Origin: Poecilobothrus nobilitatus | Taxonomy: Eukaryota; Arthropoda; Insecta; Diptera; Dolichopodidae | Direction of reading: 5' to 3' | DNA: 64,000 nt | Assembly: GCA_947095535.1 (NCBI GenBank) | Contig: OX352773.1 | Coordinates: 31,641,398 to 31,705,397 of the forward strand | Shown: piece after piece, positions 49,060 through 61,041 of the stretch | How the letters are laid out: each line of letters begins with the position of its first letter | How positions within the stretch are numbered: the stretch's first letter is position 1 | Program-made: the position numbers and the translations under genes | Notes under the pieces: generated by a model | What the model saw: only the letters and a program-made list of their open reading frames with translations | What the model was told of the DNA's origin: nothing | The model's database searches: none

Positions 49060-49715
49060 GTATAAAATTCATTTTGAACTGAAATTTCACTTTTTGAAAT
49101 AAATCCTACGTGTTCAAGAGTAATTTTTATTTGAAAAAGTGATATTTGAGTACAAGCTTTACTTCTATTTGAGTACAAGCTTCGACTTTATGGGTAAAAT
49201 GCATTAAATTAAGTTGGAACTTAATTCTCGCTTTTTGAAACAAATCCTACATGTTAAAGTGTAATTTTTATTTGAAAAAGTGATGTTTGAGTACAAACTA
49301 AGTTTTATACATTCGACTCTATGGGTGAAATGCATAAAATTGGCTTGGAACTCAAATCTCACTTTTTGAAATAAATCCTACGTCTTCAAGAGTAATTTTT
49401 ATTTGATAAAGTGAACTTAGAGTACAAGCTCAGTTTTATGCATTCGACTTTATGAGTGAAATACATAAAATTAAGTTGGAGCTCAATTCTCGGTTTTTGA
49501 AACAAATCCTATACGTGTTCAAGAGTAATTTTTATTTGAAAAAGTGATGTTTGAGTACAAACTAAGTTTTATGCATTCGACTCTATGGGTGAAATGCATA
49601 AAATTGGCTTGGAACTTAAATCTCACTTTCTGAAATAAATCCTACGTCTTCAAGAGTAATTTTTATTTGAAAAAGTGAGATTTGAGTTTAAGTTCAGTTT
49701 TATGCATTCTACCCC
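49060..49715. repeat. Tandem array, ~131-141-bp monomers built of two hairpins
   Basis: AAATCCTA starts at 49101, 49242, 49373, 49504 and 49637 (steps 141, 131, 131, 133). Within a monomer, TTTGAGTACAAACTAAGTTT plus TATGCATTCGA folds onto TGAAATGCATAAAATTGGCT plus TGGAACTCAAA across the short loop CTCTATGGG. TCACTTTTTGAAATAAAT folds onto TTTATTTGAAAAAGTGA across about 22 bases. The array could form a chain of cruciforms. It may have arisen from tandem copies of a palindromic MITE. Confidence 0.88.
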
Positions 49716-51159
49716 TTATCTATACTCCTTATATGCTTGAAACATAAAATATACCTCTTTAGAGTTATTTTTAAGTACTTTATCTTCATATTTCTTAACT
49801 GAACTAAATGTTTGTCCTATTATATGTATAATAATATCTATTCTAACTTAATTAAACAAAATATAAATTAAGAATCGTATATATAGAAAGACGATTTTAA
49901 TGGTTATAAAAATGAAACATTATTGTCATTTTTCTGATATGAGATTTTAATAAAACGATTATATTTAAATTTTATATGTTTAATTTAAAATCTGATTGAA
50001 ACCAGAGGTTAATGCGATCCTTTAAATTAAAATATTATTATTATTTCAATGGAAAAATATGATAAAACATTAGCTAACATTAAAAAAAAATAGTTATTAT
50101 ATTAATAATAGTTTTAGAACTTTATAAATTTTTATGATTTTATTATAATAAAGATCAAAAAGCGAAATTTTAATATTCTATAAAATAATTCAATAACAGG
50201 AAAAAAAAACCAAATTAAAGGATTTCTTTTCGAAAAAATTCGGCATTGTGAAAATAAAGAACAATTTCAGTATGTATATATATGTAACTTATATCTAAAA
50301 CATAAAAATATAATTTTCTTTTTATTATTTAAGTCTCGTTTTATAATTTTAATATTTCCTTCCTTTTATCGTTCATCAAAAAACAAATAAAATAATAAAA
50401 AAAAAAAAACGCAAAAAACAAAAAAGTTAAGAAAATAAGAAAAATGGTCTCAGACACAATAAATATGATCTCATATCTTGTCGTATGATAAAATAAAAAA
50501 CTTGAAAAAAAAAAACTTCATTTCACTGCTATTTATTTGAATTTTGGATATCATTTGAATTAAATCACCAGAGCAACAAACAAAAGTTATCTTAAAAAGT
50601 CATAAAATTTAAAAAGTTTTTTTTTTTTTGTTTTTTTTTTTTTCAAAAATAAAAGAAAATAACTAAAAGAAGAAAATAACGATTGTTTTTATATATAGTT
50701 GATGATAATATGACTGCTGTTTCATTCATGCATACATATATTGCTACCACTACTACTATAACAATACTATTAATGTTACTGATATTTTATTTCATTTATT
50801 TACTGTTATCTAAACTAATAAAATACTAAAGTTGTGCGTTTTAGCTCGATTTAGTTCGTTGTTTTTTACGTTAAATTTGCTATTGGTTAATGGAATGATA
50901 TACATGAAAAACAATGCATTTATTTAAAATTAAGGTTACCAGATCTTTTTAAAATTGTTTCAATTTTGAATTAATTTTTGTATATATTTAAAAGAGAATT
51001 TAATTGAATTTTGAAAATCTATAATATAATACACAAGATGTTGGCGAGACCTTGCCAACATGTAAAAAAATATATTTTATATCTATCATAAAACACTCAC
51101 ACTGAATGTAAACTAAACTGGCAATGATGATATTTCTGTATATTTATTTAATAATTTAA
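49716..51159. other. AT-rich non-coding stretch
   Basis: No gene was seen; see the small GC-rich hairpin at 51038. Poly-T runs occur at 50620 and 50632, and a CTACTACTA patch at 50748. Confidence 0.5.
51038..51061. other. Small perfect GC-rich hairpin
   Basis: ATGTTGGC (51038-51045) and GCCAACAT (51054-51061) form a perfect 8-bp stem around the loop GAGACCTT. GC-rich palindromes are rare here. No T-run or gene end beside it suggests a terminator; it could be the tip of a decayed fold-back element. Confidence 0.6.
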
Positions 51160-52500
51160 AATTTTATTACCAGAGACACAAATCTTTGACTCAAATAATT
51201 ATCAAGAGAAACAAACCGTTCATTAAAAATATAAATAAATTTAGTAAATATTATTACGAGTGACCAAATTTTCCACTAGAAGTATTACCAGAGACACAAA
51301 CCGTTCATTAAAAGTGAGTACAGTCAAAAAAGGAAAAGTACATACTTAAAAAACACATTTTCAATCAAAATAAATTCAGCAAATTTTTAATTTTTAAATT
51401 TGACCGCCACGTCCATTATGAACTGGGTCGCAGCGGTAAATTAAAAATAAATTATTAATCTTCTGTTGGCGTTTTCAATCTTTGCTTTGAAAAGAAAAAT
51501 AAAACTCTTAATAAAACTAAAACGCCTGAAAGTCAAAAAGTGAGAGTGAGCAAAGTTTATAGTAAACCTCATATTTATAAGAAAAAAATAATAGGCCGAT
51601 TTTATTCTTGATTTTGTTTTCATTAGTATAAAAGCTGGTAAAAGCTTCGTAACATACTTTAAAATAGTTTTGTTTATTTAGGTTGAAATTTAGATTTTTA
51701 AGCTAAATTTTCGGTAGAACTGGTATAACATAAAATATTCGAATTTTTTTATTAATATAAAATTCGGCAGACTTAGCTAATTATATTTCAAAACAGAAAT
51801 CAGAAACTTTCTAAATATTATAGAAATGGATATTTTTCTTAAAAAAAAAAAGAAAAACTAACATAGAAAATATCTTTTTAAAAGCCTTCTCTCACAATAG
51901 ATTCATAATTTTGTACTAATTTATTATTAGATCATTAAATTAAAAAGCTGTCAAAAACGACCGTCACAAAAAAAAGGCCCCGAAAATTTATGAAATTACA
52001 TTATCAGAGACATGAATCTTTTATTAAATATACCAAAGACCTCTTCCAAAGTACATTTAAATAAAATAAATTCAGCAAATTTTTTTCAAGCAAAAAGAAA
52101 ATAAACGCAAAAGACTTGAAAGTAGTTTTGGTAATTAAAGTAATTTCGCGGCGAAAACAACTGTTTTTCATCGCCATAAAAATTTAATTTTAAAACTAAA
52201 GAAAAATATAGAGTCTGGTAAAATTTTAACAAATATTAAAATTATTTCGATTATTGGTATTGTTTTAAATGTAACAAAAAAAAAAAAAATGTCGTAGCGG
52301 TTGGTGTTGGTTGGTTTTTCGCCAGTTTTTATTGTGCACTTTATACATGTGTTTCAAACAATTTTTGAGATATCGGCACGAACTTTTACCCTGAATTTGT
52401 TTTTAGCTTGGACCATTTTTTCTCAATGATTAAAAAACTGTCAAAAATTACCACCACGAAAAAACGGCGAGAAAAAATTAATAAACTATACCTAACATTT
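51160..52500. repeat. Old, diverged repeat cluster
   Basis: Several phrases recur out of register: ATTACCAGAGACACAAA (51168 and 51286) and ATTATCAGAGACATGAA (about 52002); AAATAAATTCAGCAAATTTT (51369 and 52067); CTGTCAAAAACGACCGTCAC (about 51948) and CTGTCAAAAATTACCACCAC (about 52438). This suggests two or more diverged copies of an unidentified element of ~0.5-0.7 kb. No coding frame was recognised. Confidence 0.4.
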
Positions 52501-53823
52501 TTAATTTTATGTGTTTTATGTTTTTTTTCTATTGCAAGTAAGTAAGTGATTTCAACATTTTTTTAATGGTGCTGATGTAAAAATGAAATTTTTAGGTAAT
52601 TTATTAAGGGAGTCAGTATGATACCGTAAATGTTTTTGAATCTATAGAAATTGTGCAATTGCACAGGGGATTTTCTAGTAATATTATAATATTATTTAGT
52701 TTTTATTACAGTGTGAAAAAATTTAAGATCTTTCTTATAAAATGAAATCGAATTATACTATAATTTAACTGATTAGACAATTTTTTACTTAAAAATCGGA
52801 CTTGTAGCAATTCTAAATATTATTTGCTTAAATAAATAATTTAGTAGGTAGTTAACACTGCCAGAAATAAAAAAAAAAAAAAAAATCATAAAAATTTTTC
52901 GAAATTTTATTTATTAAAACGTATTCTAAGTTTACATTTCGTTACTCTGGTATCTCTAACAGTGCATTTAAGCTTAATATTTTGTGGTATATGTGAATGA
53001 ATTGTTAAAATTTATTGCGTTAAATAAAAAAAAAAATGTTTTTTTTTTTTTAAATCTAAAATAAAAATAATAAAAAAGAATAAAAAAAAATTCAATTTTA
53101 AAGTTATTTGGTTGGAGATTAACAATAGACAAAGAAAAAAAAAAAGAAAATGTATTTTTTATTTATAAAACAAAAAAAAAATTGTTTTTTTTTTTTTTTA
53201 TATAAAATTGAAGAATTTTTTTTATTGCTGCATTAAATTTATGCATTAAAAAAAATTATAACAATAGATGAAAGGGTGTTACTTTTATAATGTTAAAGAA
53301 TTTTCGATTAAAATAAAATTTAGATGTATAACATAAGAAGAAATCTTTTAATTTAATTATTTTAAAAATTATAAATGCCAATAGTCTCAAGGATTCAAAG
53401 GATTTTAGGATTTTAACTTTTAGAGAAAATAATGTATACATATACTTTAATATTTAGACAAATAATTTTCATTATCTATTTTGCATTATCTAAAAAAAAA
53501 AAAATCCCCAACGAAACTATTAATATTTTTTTATGAGCCACTTTATTTTATAACTTTTGTTATAGGATTTATTTGATTACTTTGCTTAATTCTTACAGAA
53601 GAATGAATAGATTTAGCACAGTCGTATAAGACTATTAAGTTCAAAAAAATATATATTGACATTTTACTATTTACAAGGTATAATAATAATCATAACATAA
53701 ACAATATTTCGCCAATTGGTGATTGTTTAGCTTAATCTACGTGTCAATTTGTGATTTATAGTTTAGTTGATAGTAGCACTTGGGGTAGGCTTTTAGAGTG
53801 AACAATCAGGAATTTCTGTTACA
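52501..53823. other. AT-rich non-coding stretch
   Basis: Nothing recognisable apart from homopolymer runs at 52869, 53040 and 53183. The segment left of 53824 may include the body of the tRNA-like element that follows. Confidence 0.45.
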
Positions 53824-53889
53824 TGGCCGAAATTTGAACCTAAGGAATTTGACGTAAGGGCCGACATTTAACCATTACATTATTGGATT
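53824..53889 (-). mobile_element. Decayed tRNA-like SINE head
   Basis: On the minus strand, CCAATAATGTAATGGTTAAA, then GTCGGCCCTTACGT, then TAGGTTCAAATTTCGGCC parallels the tRNA-like head at 58234-58305 (CCAATGGTGTAGTTGTTAAG, ACCGGCCTTTCATACGT). The B-box-like GGTTCAAATTT is recognisable. No intact cloverleaf can be drawn. Confidence 0.5.
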
Positions 53890-56800
53890 TATATAATATT
53901 AAGATCAGTTTATACCATAATAAGTATAAATTAATGCAGAAAAAAATTTTGTAATCATAACCGTTTTCAAGTTTAAAATATATTCTTCGAAAAATTACAA
54001 AATTTTAATGATTCTAGAATGTTTTATAATTGCAGTAGTAGTGGTATAGGACATATTTAGCCTTAGAACACAAATATATTCTTAAAGGTCGCTTTTTCAG
54101 TGTCATTTTGGAAATGTGCTCTTTAATTTTTCTTTGACGAAAGTTGAACCTGGAATATTACATTTAAAAAGCGTTTAAAAAGGAGGCTTAATAAATTTTT
54201 ATCTATTCTCTTTTATTTTTTAACTGTAATTTTGACTTTTTATTGTAAAATTGTCCTGTCAAAATTTTTTTTTATTAATTTAAAACGATGTAATAAGTAA
54301 TTAAAAAATATTATAAAAAAAAAATGGTTATTAGGTTTTTAATATTTTCTCATCATCACACAAAAAAAGCAATATATGTGTTTTTATCGTTTTTTATATC
54401 TTGAAAAAAAAAATGTTACTTATTTGAACTTATTCTTAATTTTTTATAACTAAAAAAGATAAAAAACAAAAAAAAACAAAATAAAAATAAAAAATTAGTT
54501 TCTGCCAATATAAGTGAAAAACATTTTTTTTTACGTTATATTTTTGTTTTATTTTTTTTGTTTTAAGTTGGAGAAAAACTTATCAAAATTATGTCAAACT
54601 ATAATTTTTTTTTTTTTTTTCATACAAATTTTGTTGCATCATATTTTTGACATTACGTAATCAGTGATTGACACAAAACACATTAAAGTGAGACAGAATA
54701 ATAAGTTAAAAATTGGAATAGTAAATAGTATTGTATATAAAAGAGAAAGAATATAAGTCAATGAACTTGCTTTTTTATATTATTATAGGTATTAAATATT
54801 AAATAATAATAAATTAAAGGTAAAGTTTAAGTTAAAGAGCATTGTAACTTATATTTTTTTTTTGTGCAATGAAATTATAAAGCAGCAAAAACAAAAAGAA
54901 AAAGAAGAACCAGAAAGAGAAAGAGAAAGATATACAAATCATTTTATTTACTTTATGTCATTTTTTTTTTCTGGTATTTTTAACATTTTCATATTTCCTT
55001 TTTAATGTCCTTAAGTTACTTTTGAAAAAAAAAAAAAAAAATCAAAAACAAGAAAAGAAAGAAATAAAAGAAATTTTATTTAATTTTTTTAATTCAAGAA
55101 TAAATTAAATTTTTGTTTTTATCTGACACAATTCATTTTGTTCTCTCTTTTTTTTTGTGCTCCTTGCAATTTTTAATTTCCACTATTTTTATTTTACGTT
55201 ATTTTATATTTATTTATTTTAAAGTTTTTAAGTAAATATTTTTTTTAGGAATAATATTGAAATTTTTTTTTTTTGTTTTTTGAATATTAAATTTTCATTG
55301 ACTGAAATTGGTGAACTATAAGTAGGATGGAACGTGGTTTTGAAATATTGAATGTAAGAAGATGATTATTTTTTTAGTTTTAAAAAAAATTTTCGTTTTT
55401 TTTTTTTTTTTTTTGATTGAAGTTAAAAAGTTTTTTGTTACTATAATTTTTTTTTTTTTTTTTTCTGTTAAATAATATTGAAAGTTTTGTTTTTGATCGG
55501 AAAAATTATACGACATTCTTATCTTAAACAGAAGTTTTTATAAAGTTTAAGAAAGTTTTTTTTTTTTTTGGTTTAATCTAAGAATCTTATTTTAAGTTCT
55601 GCCAATATGGTAATTTGTTATTATTTTAATGTTAAATATTAAAACACAAAGAATGTTTGATTGAATATTAGTATTTAAGATGTTTCAAGTTTTTTCTTTT
55701 TGACTTTAGATTAAATTTTTGGATTAAATTAAATGAAAATATTAAAAAAAAATGTTCATATTCAATATTATATAAATGAAATATTGTTAGCGGATATAAT
55801 TTTTTTTTTTTTTTTTGTATTGGTTAAAAATGATGAAGGAATTTACTTAAAAAGATAAATAAATTTTTCAATTGAAAATTCCAAAACTATGGTTTTAAAG
55901 CAACGAATAAGTAAAATGTGAAATAGAAAAAAAAAAACTTCTTTTAATTTATTTTAGTTTTTTTGATTCAAAACCGCATCGAAAACTTCATTAAATAAAG
56001 TGAAGATATAAATATATATATATATTATATTTTTTTTGGTGTCAGAGAGATTTTCTTTTGTTTCTGTTTTTTTTTATTTAATTTTTTAAGAAAAAGTTTT
56101 TTTATTTTCTTCGAGCAATCTTTACAGTTTTAGAAATTTAAAATTTTTTTAAATAATGCAATAAATTGTTTTTTTTTTTTTTTTTAAATATTTTATGGCT
56201 TGGAAAAAGAAATTTTTTTTTATTTTAATTTGAGTTTTTTTGTTTTTTAAGAAAAAAGTTGACAAACATAAGAAGTATATATTTAAATACCGCAATAATA
56301 GAAATATTCAATTGATTTTATTTAATTTTGAAGAAGGAAAATTTAAATTGTGAGAAAATGAAAAATGAATAAAAATATTTTCTTTGCGATTTTATAGTGT
56401 TCAAAAGATTATTAACGAATTTTATTTTTTATCAAAGTTTTTATTTTTGTTTTGTCCATTGAAAATTTTGAATATTGCCTGAAACTAACGGAGAAGGTTT
56501 TCGTTGTTCAGAGAAAATTCGTTTTAAAAATACAATGAAAAAAAAAAAAAAAATAAATTTATTTTACAGAGCTTACTATTTAAAAAATTTTTGGAGAAAC
56601 ATTTTTGCTATCAGATAAAATTTAAATATATTAAATTAAATTAACAAAAATCTATTAATAAAGAATTTGAAAAAATTTCTCTGAATTGTTGTGTCTTTTC
56701 TTTTTTTTTTGTGGTGGAGGTATCAATTTTCAAATTAATCCGGATAATTAGATTCACTTTTGAAGCTATACTATTGATAAAAGTGTATGTTGCAAGCAGA

Positions 56801-57022
56801 ACTTGAATGTTAATTTTTAGTTATAAGTTATATAGTTGCAACTTTAATTTTGAAATCTTTACTTAAAAATATAATTTCTCCGCTGGTTTGTAAGTCATAA
56901 ATTGAAATTAAAAATTTATTTTTTATAATCTGCATTCTTAGTATTTGTTATTGAAATTGAATTATCTAAATCTTAAATAACTAATTAATTTAACATTGAT
57001 TGAAAGATTTTTTGTTTAAATA
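53890..57022. other. AT-rich non-coding stretch
   Basis: There is no gene in 3.1 kb. Poly-T runs are especially dense between 54607 and 56230. Confidence 0.5.
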
Positions 57023-57074
57023 ACTCTTTTTTTAATAATTAATAATTCTTTTTATTTTCTTTTTACAGGTAAGT
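57023..57074 (+). promoter_or_regulatory. Recursive-splice (ratchet) site, strong candidate
   Basis: CTCTTTTTTT at 57024-57033 is followed by TAATTAATAATT (a possible branch region), a nearly pure pyrimidine tract TCTTTTTATTTTCTTTTT, then ACAG ending at 57068 and immediately GTAAGT at 57069-57074. An acceptor fused to a donor with no exon between them is the defining form of recursive splice sites, known from long Drosophila introns. It is on the plus strand, 47 kb downstream of the donor at 9697, just where a giant intron would use one. No exon-like sequence lies on either side. Confidence 0.55.
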
Positions 57075-57286
57075 TCATCTTAAAATAAATCATACCAATA
57101 ATTACCAATTTAAATTTTTTTAAATAATTCAGATAAGTAATTAAACAAATTTTTTAAAACATTAAATGATAAATAAAATTAAAAAAAAATTTTTTTTTTT
57201 CTAAATAAGTTATAATTCAAGTTATAATAAAAAGCCTGTAAGTATGCAATATAAGTAAAAGAAAAAAATAATTTAAAGAAGAACAA

Positions 57287-57445
57287 GGGGCCTCGGCGGC
57301 CTAGTGGTTAAGCACGTGGCTTATTAACCGAAGGAGTGCGGGTTCAAATCCTGCACAGGTAGCAAGTTTTATTAATTGAAAACAAATTCCCCTTGCTACC
57401 AAATATAGTGTAAATATATAATTAATATAAATATTTGTCCAGAAA
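57287..57445 (+). mobile_element. tRNA-derived SINE-B, copy 2
   Basis: GGGGCCTCGGCGGCCTAGTG (A-box region) and GCGGGTTCAAATCCTGC (B box) form a good tRNA-like head. GGTAGCAAG (57358-57366) pairs perfectly with CTTGCTACC (57392-57400). The element breaks off near 57440, before the 3' domain seen in the A copies. No cloverleaf with an assignable anticodon was drawn, so it is called a SINE rather than a tRNA gene. Confidence 0.88.
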
Positions 57446-57983
57446 AATGATGAGTAACAAACGCATTCAATTTAAAGTGTTGTGTTGGATGTGTTCTATT
57501 ATAGAAAAAAAAATAAAATATACATAACTATAATGTATACAGTATAGATACAATTTTTAATTGAAAATATTTTTATTTTTTAAAACTATGATACATATCA
57601 AAAGGGTAAAGAGAAAGTAAAAAAACAAACAAAAAAATTATTTTTCATTTATTAATTTCTTCGAATTGATTTTTTTTTTAAATTTATTTTATTTGACATA
57701 CATACATACCCATATATGCATAAATACAAACAAAATGTTTTTAATAATTTTAAAATGTCATTTTATAGATTTAAATAAAGAAAGCCAAACAAATATTTTA
57801 TTATAGGAAGCAGGAATATTTTATAATTGTTTATGAATTGTAAATTGTAATCGGTAATCTTTAATTTGTTTCGAATTTTTTGTTTTGTTAAAAAGAAATT
57901 TTTCTCTAAATCTTCTCTTACTTCTCTCTTTTTCAAGTGAGTCAAAAGTCCCAATTTTCATTTTGTAATGATAATATTTTAAT
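57446..57983. other. AT-rich non-coding stretch
   Basis: No gene was seen. Confidence 0.5.
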
Positions 57984-58305
57984 TTCATTAAGCCGTTGAT
58001 TACTCGGCTGTAGCTATTGTACAAGATTATAAGACGTTTCCTTTATTTCTACGTCATCTATTATCTTATACATGGATTATAGTTTATTATTATTTTATTA
58101 TATAGCTATTAACAATATGATATTAAATTATAATTTATAGGATATAGATATATACTTATTTTTAATTTAATTATATTCTATTAATTATATATTATAAGAA
58201 AAATATCTAATATTTTTTATTTATCTATATGATCCAGCCGCGAGGTTTAAATCCGAGATCTTACGTATGAAAGGCCGGTCTCTTAACAACTACACCATTG
58301 GCTGG
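57984..58305 (-). mobile_element. SINE-D with 72-nt tRNA-like head
   Basis: The head is 58234-58305 read on the minus strand: CCAGCC at its start pairs with GGCTGG at its end, exactly 72 nt apart, the length of a tRNA. Between them lie TGGTGTAGTTGTTAAGA (A-box-like), CTTTCAT in the anticodon-loop position (as in tRNA-Glu, anticodon UUC) and a degraded T arm around GATTTAAACC. The body runs left through AT-rich sequence to a 3' domain (minus-strand ACAGCCGAGTAATCAACGGC) at about 57990-58015. The piece at 6594-6770 shares this 3' part. A tRNA-Glu pseudogene next to an unrelated repeat is the alternative reading. Confidence 0.6.
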
Positions 58306-58312
58306 ATAATGA

Positions 58313-59136
58313 TAATAATTAATAATGTAATAATATCGTTTAGAGTAAATTTTCTAGACTAAACTTCAATTTATGCCCCGGACAACTATAAAATCAGATA
58401 TAGTTATTTCCCGAATTCCGGCCAGCCAGAATGTATACATATACATTTATGTGGTTCAAAAATACCAAATACCATAATTTGAAGTGATTCAAAAATATCA
58501 ATGACACGTCACCATCAAAGTATAGTTATAGGAAGTAGTTTTTCTTTTTACTAAACCTAATGCATTTTTCATAAAGCGAAAAAGTCTATTTTCAAGATTA
58601 GATGCAATATATTTTTCTATTTTCCATATCCACTGTTCTAAAATAAAAAAAAAATAACAGTATATATTTTTAGATGGAAATTTTATTACCTACCCAAATA
58701 AATTTGTTGGTGTGCGAGTATAATGTATTAGCACAGGGATAATTAAAATTGGAATTGTGTGTAAATATACGTGTAGTAGGTACCCAAATGAGTATTTTAT
58801 TATTTTTGGTTTCAATTTCAAATCGTTTTTTTTATTCTATCTTTTTCGTGCACGATAATTTTTTATAACTATACACTTTTTACATTAAGTTACCTTAATT
58901 TAGTTACAAAATATTTTTATCGTATTTTTTAATTTCTTCTTATTAGTATACATATTTAGTGTGTCTGATTCTGACATGGTGTGCAGATACGATTCCGGAT
59001 GGAAACATAATATTTTTTTTGTAGGTATACGTAAATTACAAATATTCCTTTTTTTTTATTTACTGCCAAATAATCAAAGTACAAATTATACATTATTTCG
59101 AAATTGCAAAAACAAATACCTATATGTATATAAAAA
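58313..59136. other. AT-rich non-coding stretch
   Basis: No gene was seen. CCCGGACAACTATAAAATCA near 58377 is the only GC-richer patch. Confidence 0.5.
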
Positions 59137-60262
59137 CAAGTAAAAGTAACAGTAAGTCGATGCAACCGACTTATTTATACCCTACACCTAAAAATTCAAA
59201 TTAAATTAAAAATTCATAAGTTATTTTTGTTAGGTATTTAAGCTAAAAAAATTAATGCTTTTACAACCTTTGTACAAAATTTCAGATTTCTATCTTTATT
59301 AAATTCGAAAATATGCTTGTTAGGTCTTGGGAAGTGTGTGAAGGCACGCGGACCACCACCCCAATTCATCTCAAATTTTAGAAACATCAACAGGGTAGAA
59401 CATTCTTATATCAAATTTCAAGTTTATATGTTTATTAATTTCGAAGATATGCTTGTTTGGTCTTAGGAGTTGTGTGGCAGATACCCGAACAACCATTCTA
59501 ATTCATCTTAAATTTTGGGCAAATCAGAGATTCAGGAAACAACACTTTAGTACCAAATTTGAAGTTTCTATCTTTATTAATTTCGAAGATATGCTTGTTC
59601 GGTTTTGGGAGTTGTATGGGAGGTACCCGAACGACCACTCCAATTCACCTCAAATTTTAAACAAATCAGGGATTCAGGAAACAACACCCTAGTACCAAAT
59701 TTTTAAGTTTCTATCTTTATTAATTTGGAAGATATGCTTGTTCGGTTTTGGGAGAGTTGTATGGGAGGTACCCGAACAACCACTCCAATTCATCTCAAAT
59801 TTTAAGCAAATCAGGGATTTACAAAATAGTACCCTCGTATCAAATTTGAAGTTCCTATCTTTATTAATTTCGAAGATATGCATGTTCGGTTTTGGGAGTT
59901 GTATGGGAGGTACTCGAACAGCTCCTCTAATTCATCTCAAATTTTGGACAAATCAAAGATTCAGAAAACAACACCCTAGTACCAAATTTGAAGTTTCTAT
60001 CTTTATTAATTTCGAATATATGCTTGTTCGGTTTTGGGATTTGTATGAGAGGTACCCGAACAACCACTCCAATTCATCATTGGATTCATCATTCATTGGA
60101 GATATCAGGGATTCAGAAAAACACACCCTCGTACAAAATTTTAAGTTTCTATCTTTATTAATTTCGAAAATATGCGTATTAGGTTTTGGGAGTTGTATGG
60201 GAGGTACTCGAACGCATGGTCCGATTTCGCCCATTTACAATGCCCGCAATATCCTTTGTGGT
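59137..60262 (-). mobile_element. Helentron/DINE-1-like element, copy 2 (5' end missing)
   Basis: Reading leftwards on the minus strand, this copy ends like the element at 12949: the inverted repeat (plus-strand ATACCCTACACCT, 59177-59189), a perfect 7-bp stem-loop TAAGTCG/CGACTTA (59153-59173), then GTAACTTTTACTTG and a T-run. The body is a ~142-bp tandem array. The 5' part, with its inverted repeat and GTCCGTCC block, is absent; at about 60262 the array abuts a SINE-like tail (TTTGTAATATTAATG..AAATAAATAAA). Confidence 0.75.
59255..60235 (-). repeat. ~142-bp tandem array inside Helentron-like copy 2
   Basis: ATGCTTGTT (or a near variant) starts at 59313, 59449, 59591, 59734, 59878, 60020 and 60172 (steps 136, 142, 143, 144, 142, 152). 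Each unit carries TTTCTATCTTTATTAATTTC, TTCGGTTTTGGGAGTTGTAT, GGGAGGTACCCGAAC and CAATTCATCTCAAATTTT. The monomer is related to, but clearly different from, most units at 13190-14645. The open frames through it shift with unit length and look unselected. Confidence 0.9.
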
Positions 60263-60660
60263 TTGTAATATTAATGTAATAAATAAATAAAAAGAACATT
60301 ATCCAACCAATTATCGATTGAATCTTTCCTCTTTCAACCTAGTGATTTAGGTGGAACGACTGATTAAGCAGATGGCTTATTAAACGAGAAAGGATTTGTT
60401 AGTTTAAATTCAAAAATTTAGCAAAAATTTTTAATGAGAAGGAAAATTACTGAAAAACTAATAACTAAAATGAATTGCTCTTGAGATCACAATAATAATA
60501 CAATAAAATAAAATAAATTATATTACAATATTTAAAAAAAAAAATAATAATATTCAACCTATAATGGTCTTAGTACGAGATTCTTTTGTAATCTTTCATT
60601 CCCTTATGATATTATAAAGTATTAAAGTATTAAAAAACATCATTAAATAATAATAAAACC
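60263..60660 (+). mobile_element. SINE tail followed by a decayed SINE
   Basis: 60263-60290 is the end of a SINE (TAATATTAATGTAATAAATAAATAAA) whose front part was lost or overwritten. From about 60330, CAACCTAGTGATTTAGGTGG..GATGGCTTATTAAACGAGAA..GTTTAAATTCA resembles a badly eroded SINE-B head. ATTCAACCTATAATGGTCTT (60551 on) is the conserved SINE 3' domain. Confidence 0.55.
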
Positions 60661-61041
60661 AAATCTTCCAACGAAAAATAAGAAAGCAACTGAGAAATTA
60701 CAGCGCGCTTAAATCTGGGACAGTTTTAAGAACTTTTTTTTTTTATTAAAAAGGAAATATAAATGAAACAGCCACTTTTAATAACACATAATTACTATTT
60801 GCGACAAAATTTTTCATATATACAAGTGCATAATATAATAGTAGTATTATATATTATAGTAAAATATATATTGTAGTAAAATTGCTTCATATCTATAAGC
60901 ATATGTAAAAATATTGCAATGAAAAAAAACAAACAAGATATAGGCACAAAAAAAATGAATATATGTATAATTGGTATGTAGAATCCAACATTGAAAAAAT
61001 CTTTTTTCGTTTTATTTATTACTGAACAAAAATAAAACAAA
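60661..61041. other. AT-rich non-coding stretch
   Basis: Nothing recognisable. Confidence 0.5.

Noticed and set aside
49060..49715. CRISPR-like array
   Set aside because: Units are contiguous, diverged and have no unique spacers of even size; the sequence is eukaryotic.
59453..60268. A 176-codon frame and others across the second tandem array
   Set aside because: Same cause: repeated monomers without stops; unit length and frame shift between copies, with no sign of selection.
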